Shown here: positions 51,324 through 60,110 of the stretch, one piece after another
Position numbering within the stretch: position 1 is the stretch's first letter
Layout: every line of letters begins with the position of its first letter
Assembly: GCA_963668585.1 (NCBI GenBank)
Contig: OY764869.1
Coordinates: 2,914,001-2,978,000, forward strand
Origin: Bin87 sp963668585
Lineage (GTDB): Bacteria > Chloroflexota > Dehalococcoidia > Lucifugimonadales > UBA3495
Reading direction: 5' to 3'
DNA: 64,000 nt
The notes under the pieces: generated by a model
Told to the model about the DNA's origin: nothing
What the model saw: only the letters and a program-made list of their open reading frames with translations
Database searches by the model: none
Program-made: the position numbers and the translations under genes

Positions 51324-52238
51324 CTATCTGTCTGAGTCCCCAAATTCCTCGCCGAGTTCGCTGAGGAATTGTTCAATTTCCGGCGACAGGGCCACGGCGT
51401 CTCCGGTTTCACCTTCACTTTCGTCGGCGCTCCCGGTTTCTGCCTCATTGGAGTCGTAGTAGTCCTCCATCTGCTTGATCAGGCCCTGAAGGTCGGAGTT
51501 CCGCTCCACGGCCGAATTCAATTCGCGGTACTGACGCTGTCCACGGCGCACCGGCGCCAGGTCCTCGGGGATTTCCGGATACACCGATGACAACGCTTCG
51601 ATCATGCGCGCGGTGCCGTTGAAATCCTCATCCAATTGAACGTACTGGGGCAGATGCACCATGAAGTTAATGGATTCGACTCCCATCCGATCAATTCCAT
51701 CGGATACGAGGTTCATGATAGTGGTGGGACCCTGGTAAGTGCTGCGGCGCAGTTTCAGGTTCGGGACCGGGCGGATCTGCTCCACTGTCCCCAGCGAACC
51801 CGTAACCAGCAGCGGGCGGGTGTGCGGGACGGTGTCATACATCGCGCCGAGGCGACAATAGCGCTGGACCCCGAACCGTTCCACGATCTCCAGGATCGAG
51901 TCGGTGTACACCTCGCTGTTCGCGTGAGGTTCTCTGAGGTGCAGGAACAGGTAGTCCGGGCCGTTCTCAGTGGTTGCGTACCTGATGATGCTGTTTGGGA
52001 TGCGGACCCGTCTCTCATTGTCAACGAGCCGCATACTGGGGCGATATCGCGTGAAATCGAAAAACTCCCCCGGCCGTTTCAGGCGTCCCAATTCCTTGGA
52101 TCCCAGGTAACGCTCCAGCCGATTCAGGGTCAATGTCCCCACGCTGCCAACGTCCACCCATGGCCGGATCATCGCGAAAACGTGCGGTTCTCGCAACTCC
52201 GGCAGAGGTTCTTGGATTTCAAATGCACCGATCATCAT
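51324..52238 (-). CDS. PAC2-family (proteasome assembly chaperone-like) protein
   Basis: The 304-residue product has the PAC2-type core: HVFAMIRPWVDVGSVGTLTLN at the start, LFLHLREPHANSEVYTDSIL, and CRLGAMYDTVPHTRPLLVTG, then a helical region (MIEALSSVYPEIPEDLAPVR) and an acidic C-terminal tail. Family members assemble proteasomes in eukaryotes; actinobacterial and archaeal relatives are of unclear function. No proteasome gene is in the window. I start at ATG 52236-52238 (MMIGAFEIQ); the longer frame to 52379 looks non-coding. Confidence 0.8.
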   Translation of the reverse strand: MMIGAFEIQEPLPELREPHVFAMIRPWVDVGSVGTLTLNRLERYLGSKELGRLKRPGEFFDFTRYRPSMRLVDNERRVRIPNSIIRYATTENGPDYLFLHLREPHANSEVYTDSILEIVERFGVQRYCRLGAMYDTVPHTRPLLVTGSLGTVEQIRPVPNLKLRRSTYQGPTTIMNLVSDGIDRMGVESINFMVHLPQYVQLDEDFNGTARMIEALSSVYPEIPEDLAPVRRGQRQYRELNSAVERNSDLQGLIKQMEDYYDSNEAETGSADESEGETGDAVALSPEIEQFLSELGEEFGDSDR

Positions 52239-52645
52239 AATGGGACTATCTTGCCAGACATGGCCCCGCAATTCAACCCGCCACCTGCTCCATGGCCGTT
52301 GGATTATCGCCGTTCCCAGACTGGAACCCCGGCCGCCCGGTGGTTGCGCCGTCCTGAGACTTCCCGCGCTTACTACCACTCTGCAGCATACGACCCGGAA
52401 GCAAATCTCCCACTCCGGGGTCCCCCGGAACTCGTCGCGCCACCCGCTTTGACAACTGGAAACCCCGTCCGGAAGATCGATGGCGATCGTCCCGCTGAAC
52501 GCGCTGATTCACTCCGTGGCGCTCTGGCGAAGGGGCAACCGGACCGTCAGCCCCTTATGGTATCCTTGACGCCACTGAGCGCCGGAAACGATCTGAAACC
52601 GGTTTTGCCGGCGCTATTCCTGCTTTCGATTGAGGTGATTCCCAG
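52239..52645. other. Intergenic region, 407 bp
   Basis: A plus-strand frame from ATG 52260 stays open into the hydrolase gene, but it is Pro/Arg-rich, has no ribosome binding site and overlaps that gene, so I do not call it. A TGGTATCCT extended -10 element near 52557 may serve the hydrolase. I see nothing else of note. Confidence 0.5.
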
Positions 52646-53440
52646 ATGGTTTCCCACACTGAGCGGATGGTGTCCGTCCGCAACGGCATGTTCAATGTAC
52701 AGGTTGCCGAGGGCGGCACGGGCGATCCGCTCGTTTACCTGCACGGCGCCGGCGGCTACGTCGGTTGGCCGGACTACCTTGACCGCCTGGCGCAGGACTA
52801 CCATGTGTATGCTCCGGCCCATCCTGGGGTGGCCCAATCCACCGGACTGAACAACATCGACGACCTTTGGGACCTGGTGCAATTCTTCGAAGAATTCCTG
52901 GACGCGTTGGGTATTCAGCGTTGCCACCTCATCGGCCATTCCTACGGAGGATTTTGCGCGGCCGAGCTGGCCGCACACCGCCCTGATCGCGTCTCCCGCC
53001 TCGTGCTGGTGAATTCTCTCGGATTGTGGCTCGAGGATAAGCCTGTCGCCGATTTCTTCATCCTGACGCCGGATGAGCGCCGCGAGATGATGTGGCACGA
53101 CCCTGAAGGCGAACTTGCGCATGCTTACGTGGCCCAGCCCACCGAACCCGAAGCGCGCCTGGAGCACACCATGGACCGCATTCAGACGCTGCAGTCCGTT
53201 GCCAAATTCACCTGGCCCATTCCGGAGCGCGGCCTCACCAAGCGCGTACACCGCATCACGATGCCCACCCTGATAGTGTGGGGTGATTCCGACCAGGTGA
53301 TACCGCCGGAATACGGCGAGGCCTTCCGCGATCTGCTGCCGAACGCGACCCTCAGCGTGATCCCGCAATGCGGCCACATTCCGCAGGTCGAACGCCCCGA
53401 CGCATTTTTTGACAGTGTGCTGGGGTTCCTGCACGACTAG
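52646..53440 (+). CDS. Alpha/beta-fold hydrolase
   Basis: The 264-residue product shows PLVYLHGAGGYVGWPDYLDRL (oxyanion loop), HLIGHSYGGFCAAELA (nucleophile elbow), TLIVWGDSDQVIPPEY (acid) and IPQCGHIPQVERPD (His). The spacing fits meta-cleavage-product hydrolases and related C-C bond hydrolases or esterases. It differs from the hydrolase at 46247 and is probably a separate family branch. The start at ATG 52646 follows a GAGGTGATT site. Confidence 0.9.
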   Translation: MVSHTERMVSVRNGMFNVQVAEGGTGDPLVYLHGAGGYVGWPDYLDRLAQDYHVYAPAHPGVAQSTGLNNIDDLWDLVQFFEEFLDALGIQRCHLIGHSYGGFCAAELAAHRPDRVSRLVLVNSLGLWLEDKPVADFFILTPDERREMMWHDPEGELAHAYVAQPTEPEARLEHTMDRIQTLQSVAKFTWPIPERGLTKRVHRITMPTLIVWGDSDQVIPPEYGEAFRDLLPNATLSVIPQCGHIPQVERPDAFFDSVLGFLHD

Positions 53441-53521
53441 CTCGCACCGACTGACGACTCGTCGTCGGTTGGTCATGGCGCCATAGCCAGACGATACCCG
53501 ATCAGTTTCCGGAGATTTCAA

Positions 53522-54052
53522 ATGCCAATCGAGACCGCCCTTCAGGATGCCATCAATCGGCACATCAACGCCGAAATCTATTCTTCCTATCTCTACCTTT
53601 CCATGTCCACGTACTGCGAGTCCATCGATATGCCCGGATTCGCGCACTGGATGCGCATCCAGAGCCAGGAAGAATACACGCACGCTATGAAGTTCGTTGA
53701 TTACCTTCAGGATCGCGACACCCGGGTGGCCCTGCTGCCGATTGAACAGCCGCCCATTGAGTTCGACTCGGTGGAGGACGTAATGCGGCAGACGCTTGCC
53801 CACGAGCAGCACGTGTCGGGGCTGATCAATGACCTGTACGGCGTGGCGGTGGACACCGGGGACTATGCTTCCCAGATCATGTTGCAATGGTTTATCACCG
53901 AACAGGTCGAGGAGGAGAAAACCGCCCGCGACGTGATCGCGGCCCTCGATATGGTGAAAGGCCGCAGCGACGCCCTGCTGCTCCTGGACCGGGAGATGGG
54001 CGCCCGGCCCGCCGCGTCTCCCATTGCGACTGTGGGAGCGTCTCCTGCCTGA
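53522..54052 (+). CDS. Ferritin
   Basis: The 176-residue product is a bacterial ferritin (FtnA-like) that stores iron as ferric oxide. NRHINAEIYSSYLYLSMSTY, GFAHWMRIQSQEEYTHAMKF and a later LQWFITEQVEEEKTARD supply the ferroxidase Glu and His residues. The last 15 residues are a Pro/Ala tail of low complexity. It sits near the Suf cluster but faces it. Confidence 0.95.
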   Translation: MPIETALQDAINRHINAEIYSSYLYLSMSTYCESIDMPGFAHWMRIQSQEEYTHAMKFVDYLQDRDTRVALLPIEQPPIEFDSVEDVMRQTLAHEQHVSGLINDLYGVAVDTGDYASQIMLQWFITEQVEEEKTARDVIAALDMVKGRSDALLLLDREMGARPAASPIATVGASPA

Positions 54053-54095
54053 AACCTGCACCCCGCTTCAAGCCAACGACCGGAGGCCCTGAACC

Positions 54096-54596
54096 GTGAC
54101 CCTCAACGAATTCATCACCGATGCCCTGGACAAAGAAAACGGTTTCCTGCAGGAAGCCGTGGAGGGTCTCACCCCCGACGAGGTGGCATGGCAACCGACC
54201 TCGGACGCGAACTCCATCGGGTGGATCCTCTGGCACATGGTGCGGGTCGAGGATATGTGGATCCAATTCTTTGCCCAGTTCCAGACCGAACTTTGGGAAT
54301 CAGAGGGTTGGCACGAGAAATTCGGCCTGCCCACGCGTGACAACGGCTTCGGGCACACCGCCGAACAGGTCAACAATTTCCCTCGATTGGACCTGGCACA
54401 GTTCCTCCAATACCGGGCTGCGGTCAGGAAGAACACTCTGGCTTACCTGGGTACCCTCACCCCCGGCGACATGGAGACCGTGCCGCGAGAACGTCGCCCC
54501 GAAATGTCCCTTGGAGCCATGTTCCGGCAGATCATCGGTGAAATGTATCAGCACGTGGGGCACATCGCGTACCTGCGGGGTCTCCAGGGTAGGTAA
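54096..54596 (+). CDS. DinB-family four-helix protein
   Basis: The 166-residue product has the DinB/YfiT pattern: an N-terminal helix ending FLQEAVEGLTPDEVAWQP, then SIGWILWHMVRVEDMWIQ (first metal His) and EMYQHVGHIAYLRGLQG (two further His). Members are metal-dependent thiol transferases such as mycothiol or bacillithiol S-transferases, or have no known role. GTG 54096 is the start, with CGGAGG 9 bases upstream. Confidence 0.88.
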   Translation: MTLNEFITDALDKENGFLQEAVEGLTPDEVAWQPTSDANSIGWILWHMVRVEDMWIQFFAQFQTELWESEGWHEKFGLPTRDNGFGHTAEQVNNFPRLDLAQFLQYRAAVRKNTLAYLGTLTPGDMETVPRERRPEMSLGAMFRQIIGEMYQHVGHIAYLRGLQGR

Positions 54597-54613
54597 ATGC
54601 CCTTCAGACGCAT

Positions 54614-55504
54614 TTGCCAGCCGTGCTGAAAGTCTTGCCGCTGGCAATCGTTGTCGCCGGAATCCTTGCGGCCCTGGCATGTTTCTCCCCTCCGGAGGGC
54701 CCGCCGCCGCCGGATGGAAAGCCTCCGCAGGAGGAAAGACCGGCGGAAAAGGACAGATTGCCGCCGGGGGAGCCGGCCATCGCCCGGGTCATCACCGTCG
54801 GCCCGGCTCGGGCGGAATGCTACGGGCCCTTCCGTCGAATGTGCCTGATCGTGGACGGAAGGTATTTTTACGATGAAATCGACGATTTCACGCACGAGCC
54901 CGGCCACACCTACCGCCTCCGCATCGAACGCTATGACGCGTTTCCTGGCCAGAAAGAACCCCCTCAGGACGCGGGGCGTTACGGTTATCGCCTGTTGGAG
55001 GTGATAGTGAAAACCCCGGTTTCGGGCAGCGCCATGGAATCTACCATTGCTCCCACGAGGGTCAACTGTCCCCGCTCCGACGAAACCTGCCTGTTGGTGG
55101 ACGGCAAACCGTTTCGCGGATCCATCACCGGTTTTCACTACGAACCGGGCTACGATTATGTAATCCGCTTTGAGAGCTTCGACGACGGTACTCACCGTTT
55201 GATTGAAGAAGTTTCGAAGGATCCAGCCCAGGGGGTTGAGGTTGAGCTGGAGGTCGGCCCGTGGCGGGTTGAATGCTACGAGAACGCTCCCATAACGGCC
55301 GCCTGCATCGTTGTTGACGGCGAACCCTTCTACGGCCGGATCGAAGATTTCCCACGGGCGCATGGGTACGAGTACCGGTTGCGGGCCGTAAGGTATGACC
55401 TGATGCCGGAGGTGGCGATCCCTCCGACGGAAACCTCGAAATACGGTTATCGGGTGTTGGAAATCCTGTCTAAGATGCCGGCCAGCCAGCCGCCAGCCAA
55501 CTGA
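54614..55504 (+). CDS. Lipoprotein with three DUF4377-like repeats
   Basis: The 296-residue product has a signal peptide ending LAALAC, a Pro-rich linker, then three repeats beginning near residues 60, 140 and 214. Each has VGP/IAP-x-R-V/A-x-C, a second Cys before LIVDG/LLVDG/IVVDG, then F-(Y/R)-(D/G)-x-I and a YxYRLR-type strand. The pairs of Cys could form disulfides outside the cell. DUF4377 domains often occur beside heat-shock or copper-related genes but have no clear function. The start is TTG 54614 or GTG 54623; neither has a good ribosome binding site. Confidence 0.75.
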   Translation: MPAVLKVLPLAIVVAGILAALACFSPPEGPPPPDGKPPQEERPAEKDRLPPGEPAIARVITVGPARAECYGPFRRMCLIVDGRYFYDEIDDFTHEPGHTYRLRIERYDAFPGQKEPPQDAGRYGYRLLEVIVKTPVSGSAMESTIAPTRVNCPRSDETCLLVDGKPFRGSITGFHYEPGYDYVIRFESFDDGTHRLIEEVSKDPAQGVEVELEVGPWRVECYENAPITAACIVVDGEPFYGRIEDFPRAHGYEYRLRAVRYDLMPEVAIPPTETSKYGYRVLEILSKMPASQPPAN

Positions 55505-55515
55505 CGCACCACCTC

Positions 55516-55983
55516 TCAACGCAGTTCCAGCCGTCGCAGTCCTTCTTCCAGGGCTACCCAGGGCAGCAACGCGCACTTGATGCGCACCGGGTACTGGCGA
55601 ACCACTTCCAGCGCCCCCAACTCGCCCAATTCCTCCAACGCGACCGGTGGCAGCGGTTTGCCCTGCATCAAGTCCCGGAACAATTGCGAAAGGTCGCCGG
55701 CTTCTTCTACGGTGCGGCGACGCACTCCCTCGGCGAGCAGCGATGCCGACGCCTGAATGATGCTGCATCCTTCCGCAACCGCGCTAACTTCCGCTATGAC
55801 CGGGGTATCGGAGCCCGATCCCCCCAATTGAAGCTGCAGATTCGCCCGGTCTCCGCAGAAGGGGTTGAACTCCTCCGTTTCGGCGTCCGGTCGCGCCAAA
55901 CGGTTCCGGTGGCGCGGACTTCGGTAATGCTCCATGATGACATCACCGTACAGCGCATCCGAGTTGTCCGGAAGTTGGGGCAT
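55516..55983 (-). CDS. SufU-like iron-sulfur scaffold, second copy
   Basis: The 155-residue product keeps the three zinc/cluster Cys: NPFCGD, GCSIIQASASLL and RIKCALLPW. It has the SufU-type insert (VRRRTVEEAG). It follows the other SufU gene by 46 bases and differs from it at most positions, so it is an old duplicate. It may partner with a different desulfurase or client. It ends the suf operon. Confidence 0.88.
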   Translation of the reverse strand: MPQLPDNSDALYGDVIMEHYRSPRHRNRLARPDAETEEFNPFCGDRANLQLQLGGSGSDTPVIAEVSAVAEGCSIIQASASLLAEGVRRRTVEEAGDLSQLFRDLMQGKPLPPVALEELGELGALEVVRQYPVRIKCALLPWVALEEGLRRLELR

Positions 55984-56029
55984 ATTGTGCTGCCGGTCCG
56001 GCTGAAGCGGCGCCGTTCGGGAATGGGAC

Positions 56030-56479
56030 CTATTCGGTGGTGGCCACGGCCTCGCCGTCCATTGCCGCCTTCAGCGTATGCCACGCCAGGATGGCGCACT
56101 TGATGCGGGTGGGGTACGCAATCACCCCCGCGAGCATCTCCAGGTCGCCCAGCAGATCGACGTCCAGTTCAGCGTCGGGTTCGGTCAACATCCGGTGGAA
56201 CTCTTCGAACTTGGCCATTGCTTCGTCCGACGTTGCGCCTTTCACCGCCTGGGTCAACAGAGACGCTGAGGCCCTGCTGATGGCGCATCCGTGGCCCTGA
56301 AACGCCACGTCGTCCACCTTGTCGAAGCCCACTTTCAACTGCAGCGAAATTTCGTCGCCGCACAATGGGTTGAACCCGTCAGCATGATGGGTCGCATCTT
56401 CCAGCGTCCGAAAGTTCCGTGGCCGCCGGTTGTGTTCCAGCAATATCTCCTGGTAAAGGTCGCTCAAATCCGAAACCAT
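56030..56479 (-). CDS. sufU: SufU-type iron-sulfur cluster assembly protein
   Basis: The 149-residue product has NPLCGD, GCAISRASASLL and RIKCAILAW, the three Cys of the IscU/SufU fold, plus the SufU-specific insert around KGATSDEA. SufU binds zinc and accepts sulfur from SufS. Its ATG shares a base with the sufS stop region, so it is translationally coupled to its enzyme partner. Confidence 0.93.
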   Translation of the reverse strand: MVSDLSDLYQEILLEHNRRPRNFRTLEDATHHADGFNPLCGDEISLQLKVGFDKVDDVAFQGHGCAISRASASLLTQAVKGATSDEAMAKFEEFHRMLTEPDAELDVDLLGDLEMLAGVIAYPTRIKCAILAWHTLKAAMDGEAVATTE

Positions 56480-57756
56480 CAGCCGAAAACCTCAATTACG
56501 CGGTCAATCGCCTTGACCAGGGCGTCAATATCTTCCGTAGTGTTGTAGAACGCCAGCGAGGCGCGCACTGTCGCCGGTATCCCGTAGCGTGCCATGACGG
56601 GCTGGGCGCAGTGGTGGCCCGTCCGCACCGCGATGCCTTCGGCGTCGAGGATGGTGCCGATGTCGTGGGGGTGGGCTGCCTCCATGTAGAAAGACAGTAC
56701 GCCACCCTTGTCCTCAGCGGTCCCGATGAGCCGCACGCCCTCTATTTCCGAGAGCATATCCGTCCCATACCTGAGCAGGGCCCGTTCGTAGGACGCAATG
56801 CGGTCCATTCCGATCGCCTCGAGGTACTCAATAGCCGCTCCCAGCCCGATGGCGCCGGCGATGTCCGGCGTACCAGCCTCAAATTTGTGAGGGAGGGTGT
56901 TGTAGATGGTCTCCTCGAAAGTCACGGACCGGATCATCTCTCCGCCCGATTGGTACGGGGGCATATCGTTAAGCAGGTCAGACCGGCCCCATAGCGCGCC
57001 GATGCCGGTCGGCCCGTACAGTTTGTGGCCGGAAAAGGTGAGAAAGTCCGCGCCCAGCGCCTGCACGTCCACCGGCATATGGGGCACCGACTGCGCGGCA
57101 TCCACCATCACGGGAATCCCCTTGCGGTGGGCCAGTTCTGCCATTGCGGGTATCGGATTCACCGTTCCAAGGGCGTTCGATTGATGAACCACTGACACCA
57201 TACGAGTCCGGTCGTTGAGCATGTTTTCGTACTCGTCCAACAGCAGTTCCCCGGAATCGCTGAACGGCACCACCCGCAGCCGAATACCGATTTCCTTGCC
57301 CAAAATCTGCCATGGCACGATGTTGGAATGGTGTTCCATGCCAGTGATGACGACCTCATCCCCGGCTTTGAAATACTTGCGGCCGTAGCTGCTGGCAACC
57401 AGGTTCAACCCTTCAGTAGTGCCGCGGACATATATGACCTCATCCACGTCCGGCGCGTTGATGAAACGCTTTACAGACTCGCGCGCGGCTTCGTAATCGT
57501 CGGTGGCGCGTTGGCTGAGCGTGTGAACCCCGCGGTGTACGTTGGCGTTGTTCAGAAGGTAATAATTGCTGATCGCATCGATGACGGCGCGGGGTTTTTG
57601 AGTGGTGGCGGCGTTGTCCAGGTACACCAGCGGTTTGCCGTTCACCTCTTGGTCAAGGATCGGAAAGTCCTTGCGAAACCGGTACGGATCGATGGCAGCC
57701 AGGCCGGACATCATCTCGCCGCTCCCTGCGGCCGATGAATCAGATGCGAACGTCAC
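56479..57756 (-). CDS. sufS: Cysteine desulfurase SufS
   Basis: The 425-residue PLP enzyme takes sulfur from cysteine for cluster assembly. VYLDNAATTQKPRAVIDAI, ITGMEHHSNIVPW, DAAQSVPHMPVDV, the PLP-Lys in FSGHKLYGPTGIGALW and the catalytic Cys in RTGHHCAQPVM are diagnostic of the SufS group. Its ATG overlaps the end of sufD by 4 bases. Confidence 0.96.
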   Translation of the reverse strand: MTFASDSSAAGSGEMMSGLAAIDPYRFRKDFPILDQEVNGKPLVYLDNAATTQKPRAVIDAISNYYLLNNANVHRGVHTLSQRATDDYEAARESVKRFINAPDVDEVIYVRGTTEGLNLVASSYGRKYFKAGDEVVITGMEHHSNIVPWQILGKEIGIRLRVVPFSDSGELLLDEYENMLNDRTRMVSVVHQSNALGTVNPIPAMAELAHRKGIPVMVDAAQSVPHMPVDVQALGADFLTFSGHKLYGPTGIGALWGRSDLLNDMPPYQSGGEMIRSVTFEETIYNTLPHKFEAGTPDIAGAIGLGAAIEYLEAIGMDRIASYERALLRYGTDMLSEIEGVRLIGTAEDKGGVLSFYMEAAHPHDIGTILDAEGIAVRTGHHCAQPVMARYGIPATVRASLAFYNTTEDIDALVKAIDRVIEVFG

Positions 57757-59132
57757 GGGAGGCCTCCAAGCGGGAGCGAAATGTCAGCGTCGGGAATTGC
57801 GTCCTCGAAACGCAGGTCGATGAACTCCCTCAACGGCTCCAACGCCACGGTATCGATGATTTCGCGCGCGAAGGCCTGAATCAAGATGCGGCTGGCAGTG
57901 GGCAGGTCCAAACCCCGGCTCCGCATATAGAACACAGTGTCCGCATCGATGTGCCCCGCCGTTGCGCCGTGGCCGCATTTCACGTCGTCGGCGTAGATCA
58001 GCAAACTGGGCTTGCTGTCCACCTCAGCGTCGGGAGACAGCAGAAGGTTCTTGTCGGTTTGTTGCGCATCGGTTTTCTGAGCATCCTTGCGCACCAACAC
58101 GTTGCCGCCGAACACTGCCCGCGACTTCCCGTCCAGGATGCCCTTGTAAAACATGCGGCTGGTGCCATGGGGTTCAGCATGGTCGATGTTTATATAATTG
58201 TCGATGTGTTGGTTTTCCTTGGTCAGGTACAACCCGTTCAGCACGCACTCGGCGCCGGCGCCGTCCAACAAGACGCCGAAATCATTGCGGCCCAATGCCG
58301 CTCCATTGGCGACGGACACCGAGGAGAACCGCGAGTCTTTGGCTTGCACGACCCTGCTGGTCCCCACGTGATACGCCTCCCCACCCTCCAGAAGCAACCG
58401 GTAGTGCTCGATGCTGGCGCCTTCACCCACCTGTGCTTCCATCACCGCGTTGGTCAGGTAGCGCGTTTCGTCCGGGCCGATGAAGGTCTCGATCACCGTG
58501 ACCCGCGCGTTCGCTTCCGCGTTGATCAACGTCCTGGGGTACGTGACCCTGGGCTGCTGCCGACCTGTGGTCAGATGCACGATGTTTACGACCCCGCCAT
58601 CCTCGCCAGCCGGCACGGATATCGCGACGCCGTCGCGCAGGAATGCAGTGTTGACCGCGGTAAAGCCCTCGTCCTCGGGACTCGCCAGGCTTGCCAGCAG
58701 GTTGTCGCAAAGATCCGGCGACACCTGTGCGGCCTGGTTGATGCTGCCGATTATCATGCGCCCGTTGTTTCCGGATCCCGGCATGCGCGTGCTTCCCGAC
58801 AATTCAGGGACGAATACCCCGTCCACCATGGCCAGGGTGGTCCACTGCTCGTTCCACGGCGCGACCGCTCGCAAATCGGCGATGGATACGCCCGTGGCAG
58901 CAGAGCCAAATTCAACAAATCCGAACGATTCTCGGGCTATGGGGGCCACGTTGGTGTACTTCCACGGCTCGTTGCCGCGTCGCGCTGTTGGCAGCCCGAG
59001 GTCCTGAAACGCGTTCCAGCCTCGCTGTCGCAACGCGCTCAGCGGGCCGGGGCCATCCGCGGACAAGGCCGCAAAGGCAGAGGCGTAGTGCGGATAGGAA
59101 TCCGCTACGGTATCGGAAACAGTAGTGGTCAT
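57753..59132 (-). CDS. sufD: Fe-S assembly protein SufD
   Basis: The 459-residue product is the SufB-like partner in the SufBC2D complex. The C-terminal beta-helix with VDSKPSLLIYADDVKCGHGATAG, MRSRGLDLPTASRILIQAFA and the preceding NGLYLTKENQHIDNYINIDH is typical of SufD. It follows sufC after 141 bases, an unusually long gap for this operon. Confidence 0.95.
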   Translation of the reverse strand: MTTTVSDTVADSYPHYASAFAALSADGPGPLSALRQRGWNAFQDLGLPTARRGNEPWKYTNVAPIARESFGFVEFGSAATGVSIADLRAVAPWNEQWTTLAMVDGVFVPELSGSTRMPGSGNNGRMIIGSINQAAQVSPDLCDNLLASLASPEDEGFTAVNTAFLRDGVAISVPAGEDGGVVNIVHLTTGRQQPRVTYPRTLINAEANARVTVIETFIGPDETRYLTNAVMEAQVGEGASIEHYRLLLEGGEAYHVGTSRVVQAKDSRFSSVSVANGAALGRNDFGVLLDGAGAECVLNGLYLTKENQHIDNYINIDHAEPHGTSRMFYKGILDGKSRAVFGGNVLVRKDAQKTDAQQTDKNLLLSPDAEVDSKPSLLIYADDVKCGHGATAGHIDADTVFYMRSRGLDLPTASRILIQAFAREIIDTVALEPLREFIDLRFEDAIPDADISLPLGGLP

Positions 59133-59273
59133 TCAGTTTGCTCAGTATTGTCGGTTGTGAATCCCCACGCGATCATGGGCTGCTGCCCAATGCTGGCAGG
59201 GTCTGGACCGCACAAGTGCAGCGGAATATTGTTGACGAGCCGATTCGGGTTGGCGCGCGGTGGCCGCGAGTAT

Positions 59274-60077
59274 TTATCCGAGAGCCCCGGCTTCTTCCCG
59301 CACCCAATCGTAGCCCTGGGCTTCCAGTTGTTCGGCCAATTCGGGGCCGCCGCTGCGCACGATCCTGCCATCCACCAGAACATGCACCTGATCGGGAGTG
59401 ATGTAGTTCAGGATCCGCTGATAGTGAGTCACCACCACCGCCGCGTTGTCCGGCCTGCGGAGACGGTTCACGCCGTCGGCGACGATTCGCAGGGCATCGA
59501 TGTCAAGTCCGGAATCGGTTTCATCCAGAAGCGAGAGGGTCGGTTCCAGCAGGGCCATCTGCAACACTTCGTTGCGCTTCTTTTCGCCGCCCGAGAACCC
59601 TTCATTGACGGAGCGACGCACCAGGTCGGGGTCAATCTCAACTTCAGCGACCTTTTCGCGCAGCAATCGGTCAAATTCCCGGGCACCCATTTCTTCCTCG
59701 CCCAGATGGACTCGTTTGGCGTCCACCGCAGCTTTGAGAAACTGCCAGGCCCTGACGCCGGGAAGTTCGATCGGATACTGGAATGCCAGAAAAACGCCCT
59801 CGCGGGCGCGGTCTTCCGGCTCCATACCCAACAGGTCCATACCTTTGTAGGTGGCGTGCCCGGCGGTAACGGTGTACTCGGACCGGCCAGCCAGCGTGTT
59901 GGCCAAAGTGCTCTTGCCGGAGCCGTTGGGCCCCATGATTGCGTGTACCTCGCCCGGGCGCACCGTCAGGTTGACGCCCCGGAGGATTTCCTGGTCATCG
60001 ATGGATACCTGGAGGTCTCGGACCTCAAGGATGGGTGAATCGTTTTCGTGATCGGCGGTCATCGTGGTGTTTTGCAT
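59274..60077 (-). CDS. sufC: Fe-S assembly ATPase SufC
   Basis: The 267-residue ABC-type ATPase has Walker A GPNGSGKST, the ABC signature FSGGEKKRNEVLQM and Walker B LSLLDETDSGLDIDAL. It powers the conformational change in SufBC2D. The start at 60077 (MQNTTMTADH) or the Met 15 bases later are both possible. It lies 33 bases after sufB. Confidence 0.96.
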   Translation of the reverse strand: MQNTTMTADHENDSPILEVRDLQVSIDDQEILRGVNLTVRPGEVHAIMGPNGSGKSTLANTLAGRSEYTVTAGHATYKGMDLLGMEPEDRAREGVFLAFQYPIELPGVRAWQFLKAAVDAKRVHLGEEEMGAREFDRLLREKVAEVEIDPDLVRRSVNEGFSGGEKKRNEVLQMALLEPTLSLLDETDSGLDIDALRIVADGVNRLRRPDNAAVVVTHYQRILNYITPDQVHVLVDGRIVRSGGPELAEQLEAQGYDWVREEAGALG

Positions 60078-60110
60078 CCTCAGATTGGGAGAGTGGTTGA
60101 CCAGGGCAGT

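Noticed and set aside
52260..52645. Open frame starting at ATG 52260 and running into the hydrolase gene.
   Set aside because: Low-complexity Pro/Arg composition, no ribosome binding site, and overlap with a clear gene in another frame.
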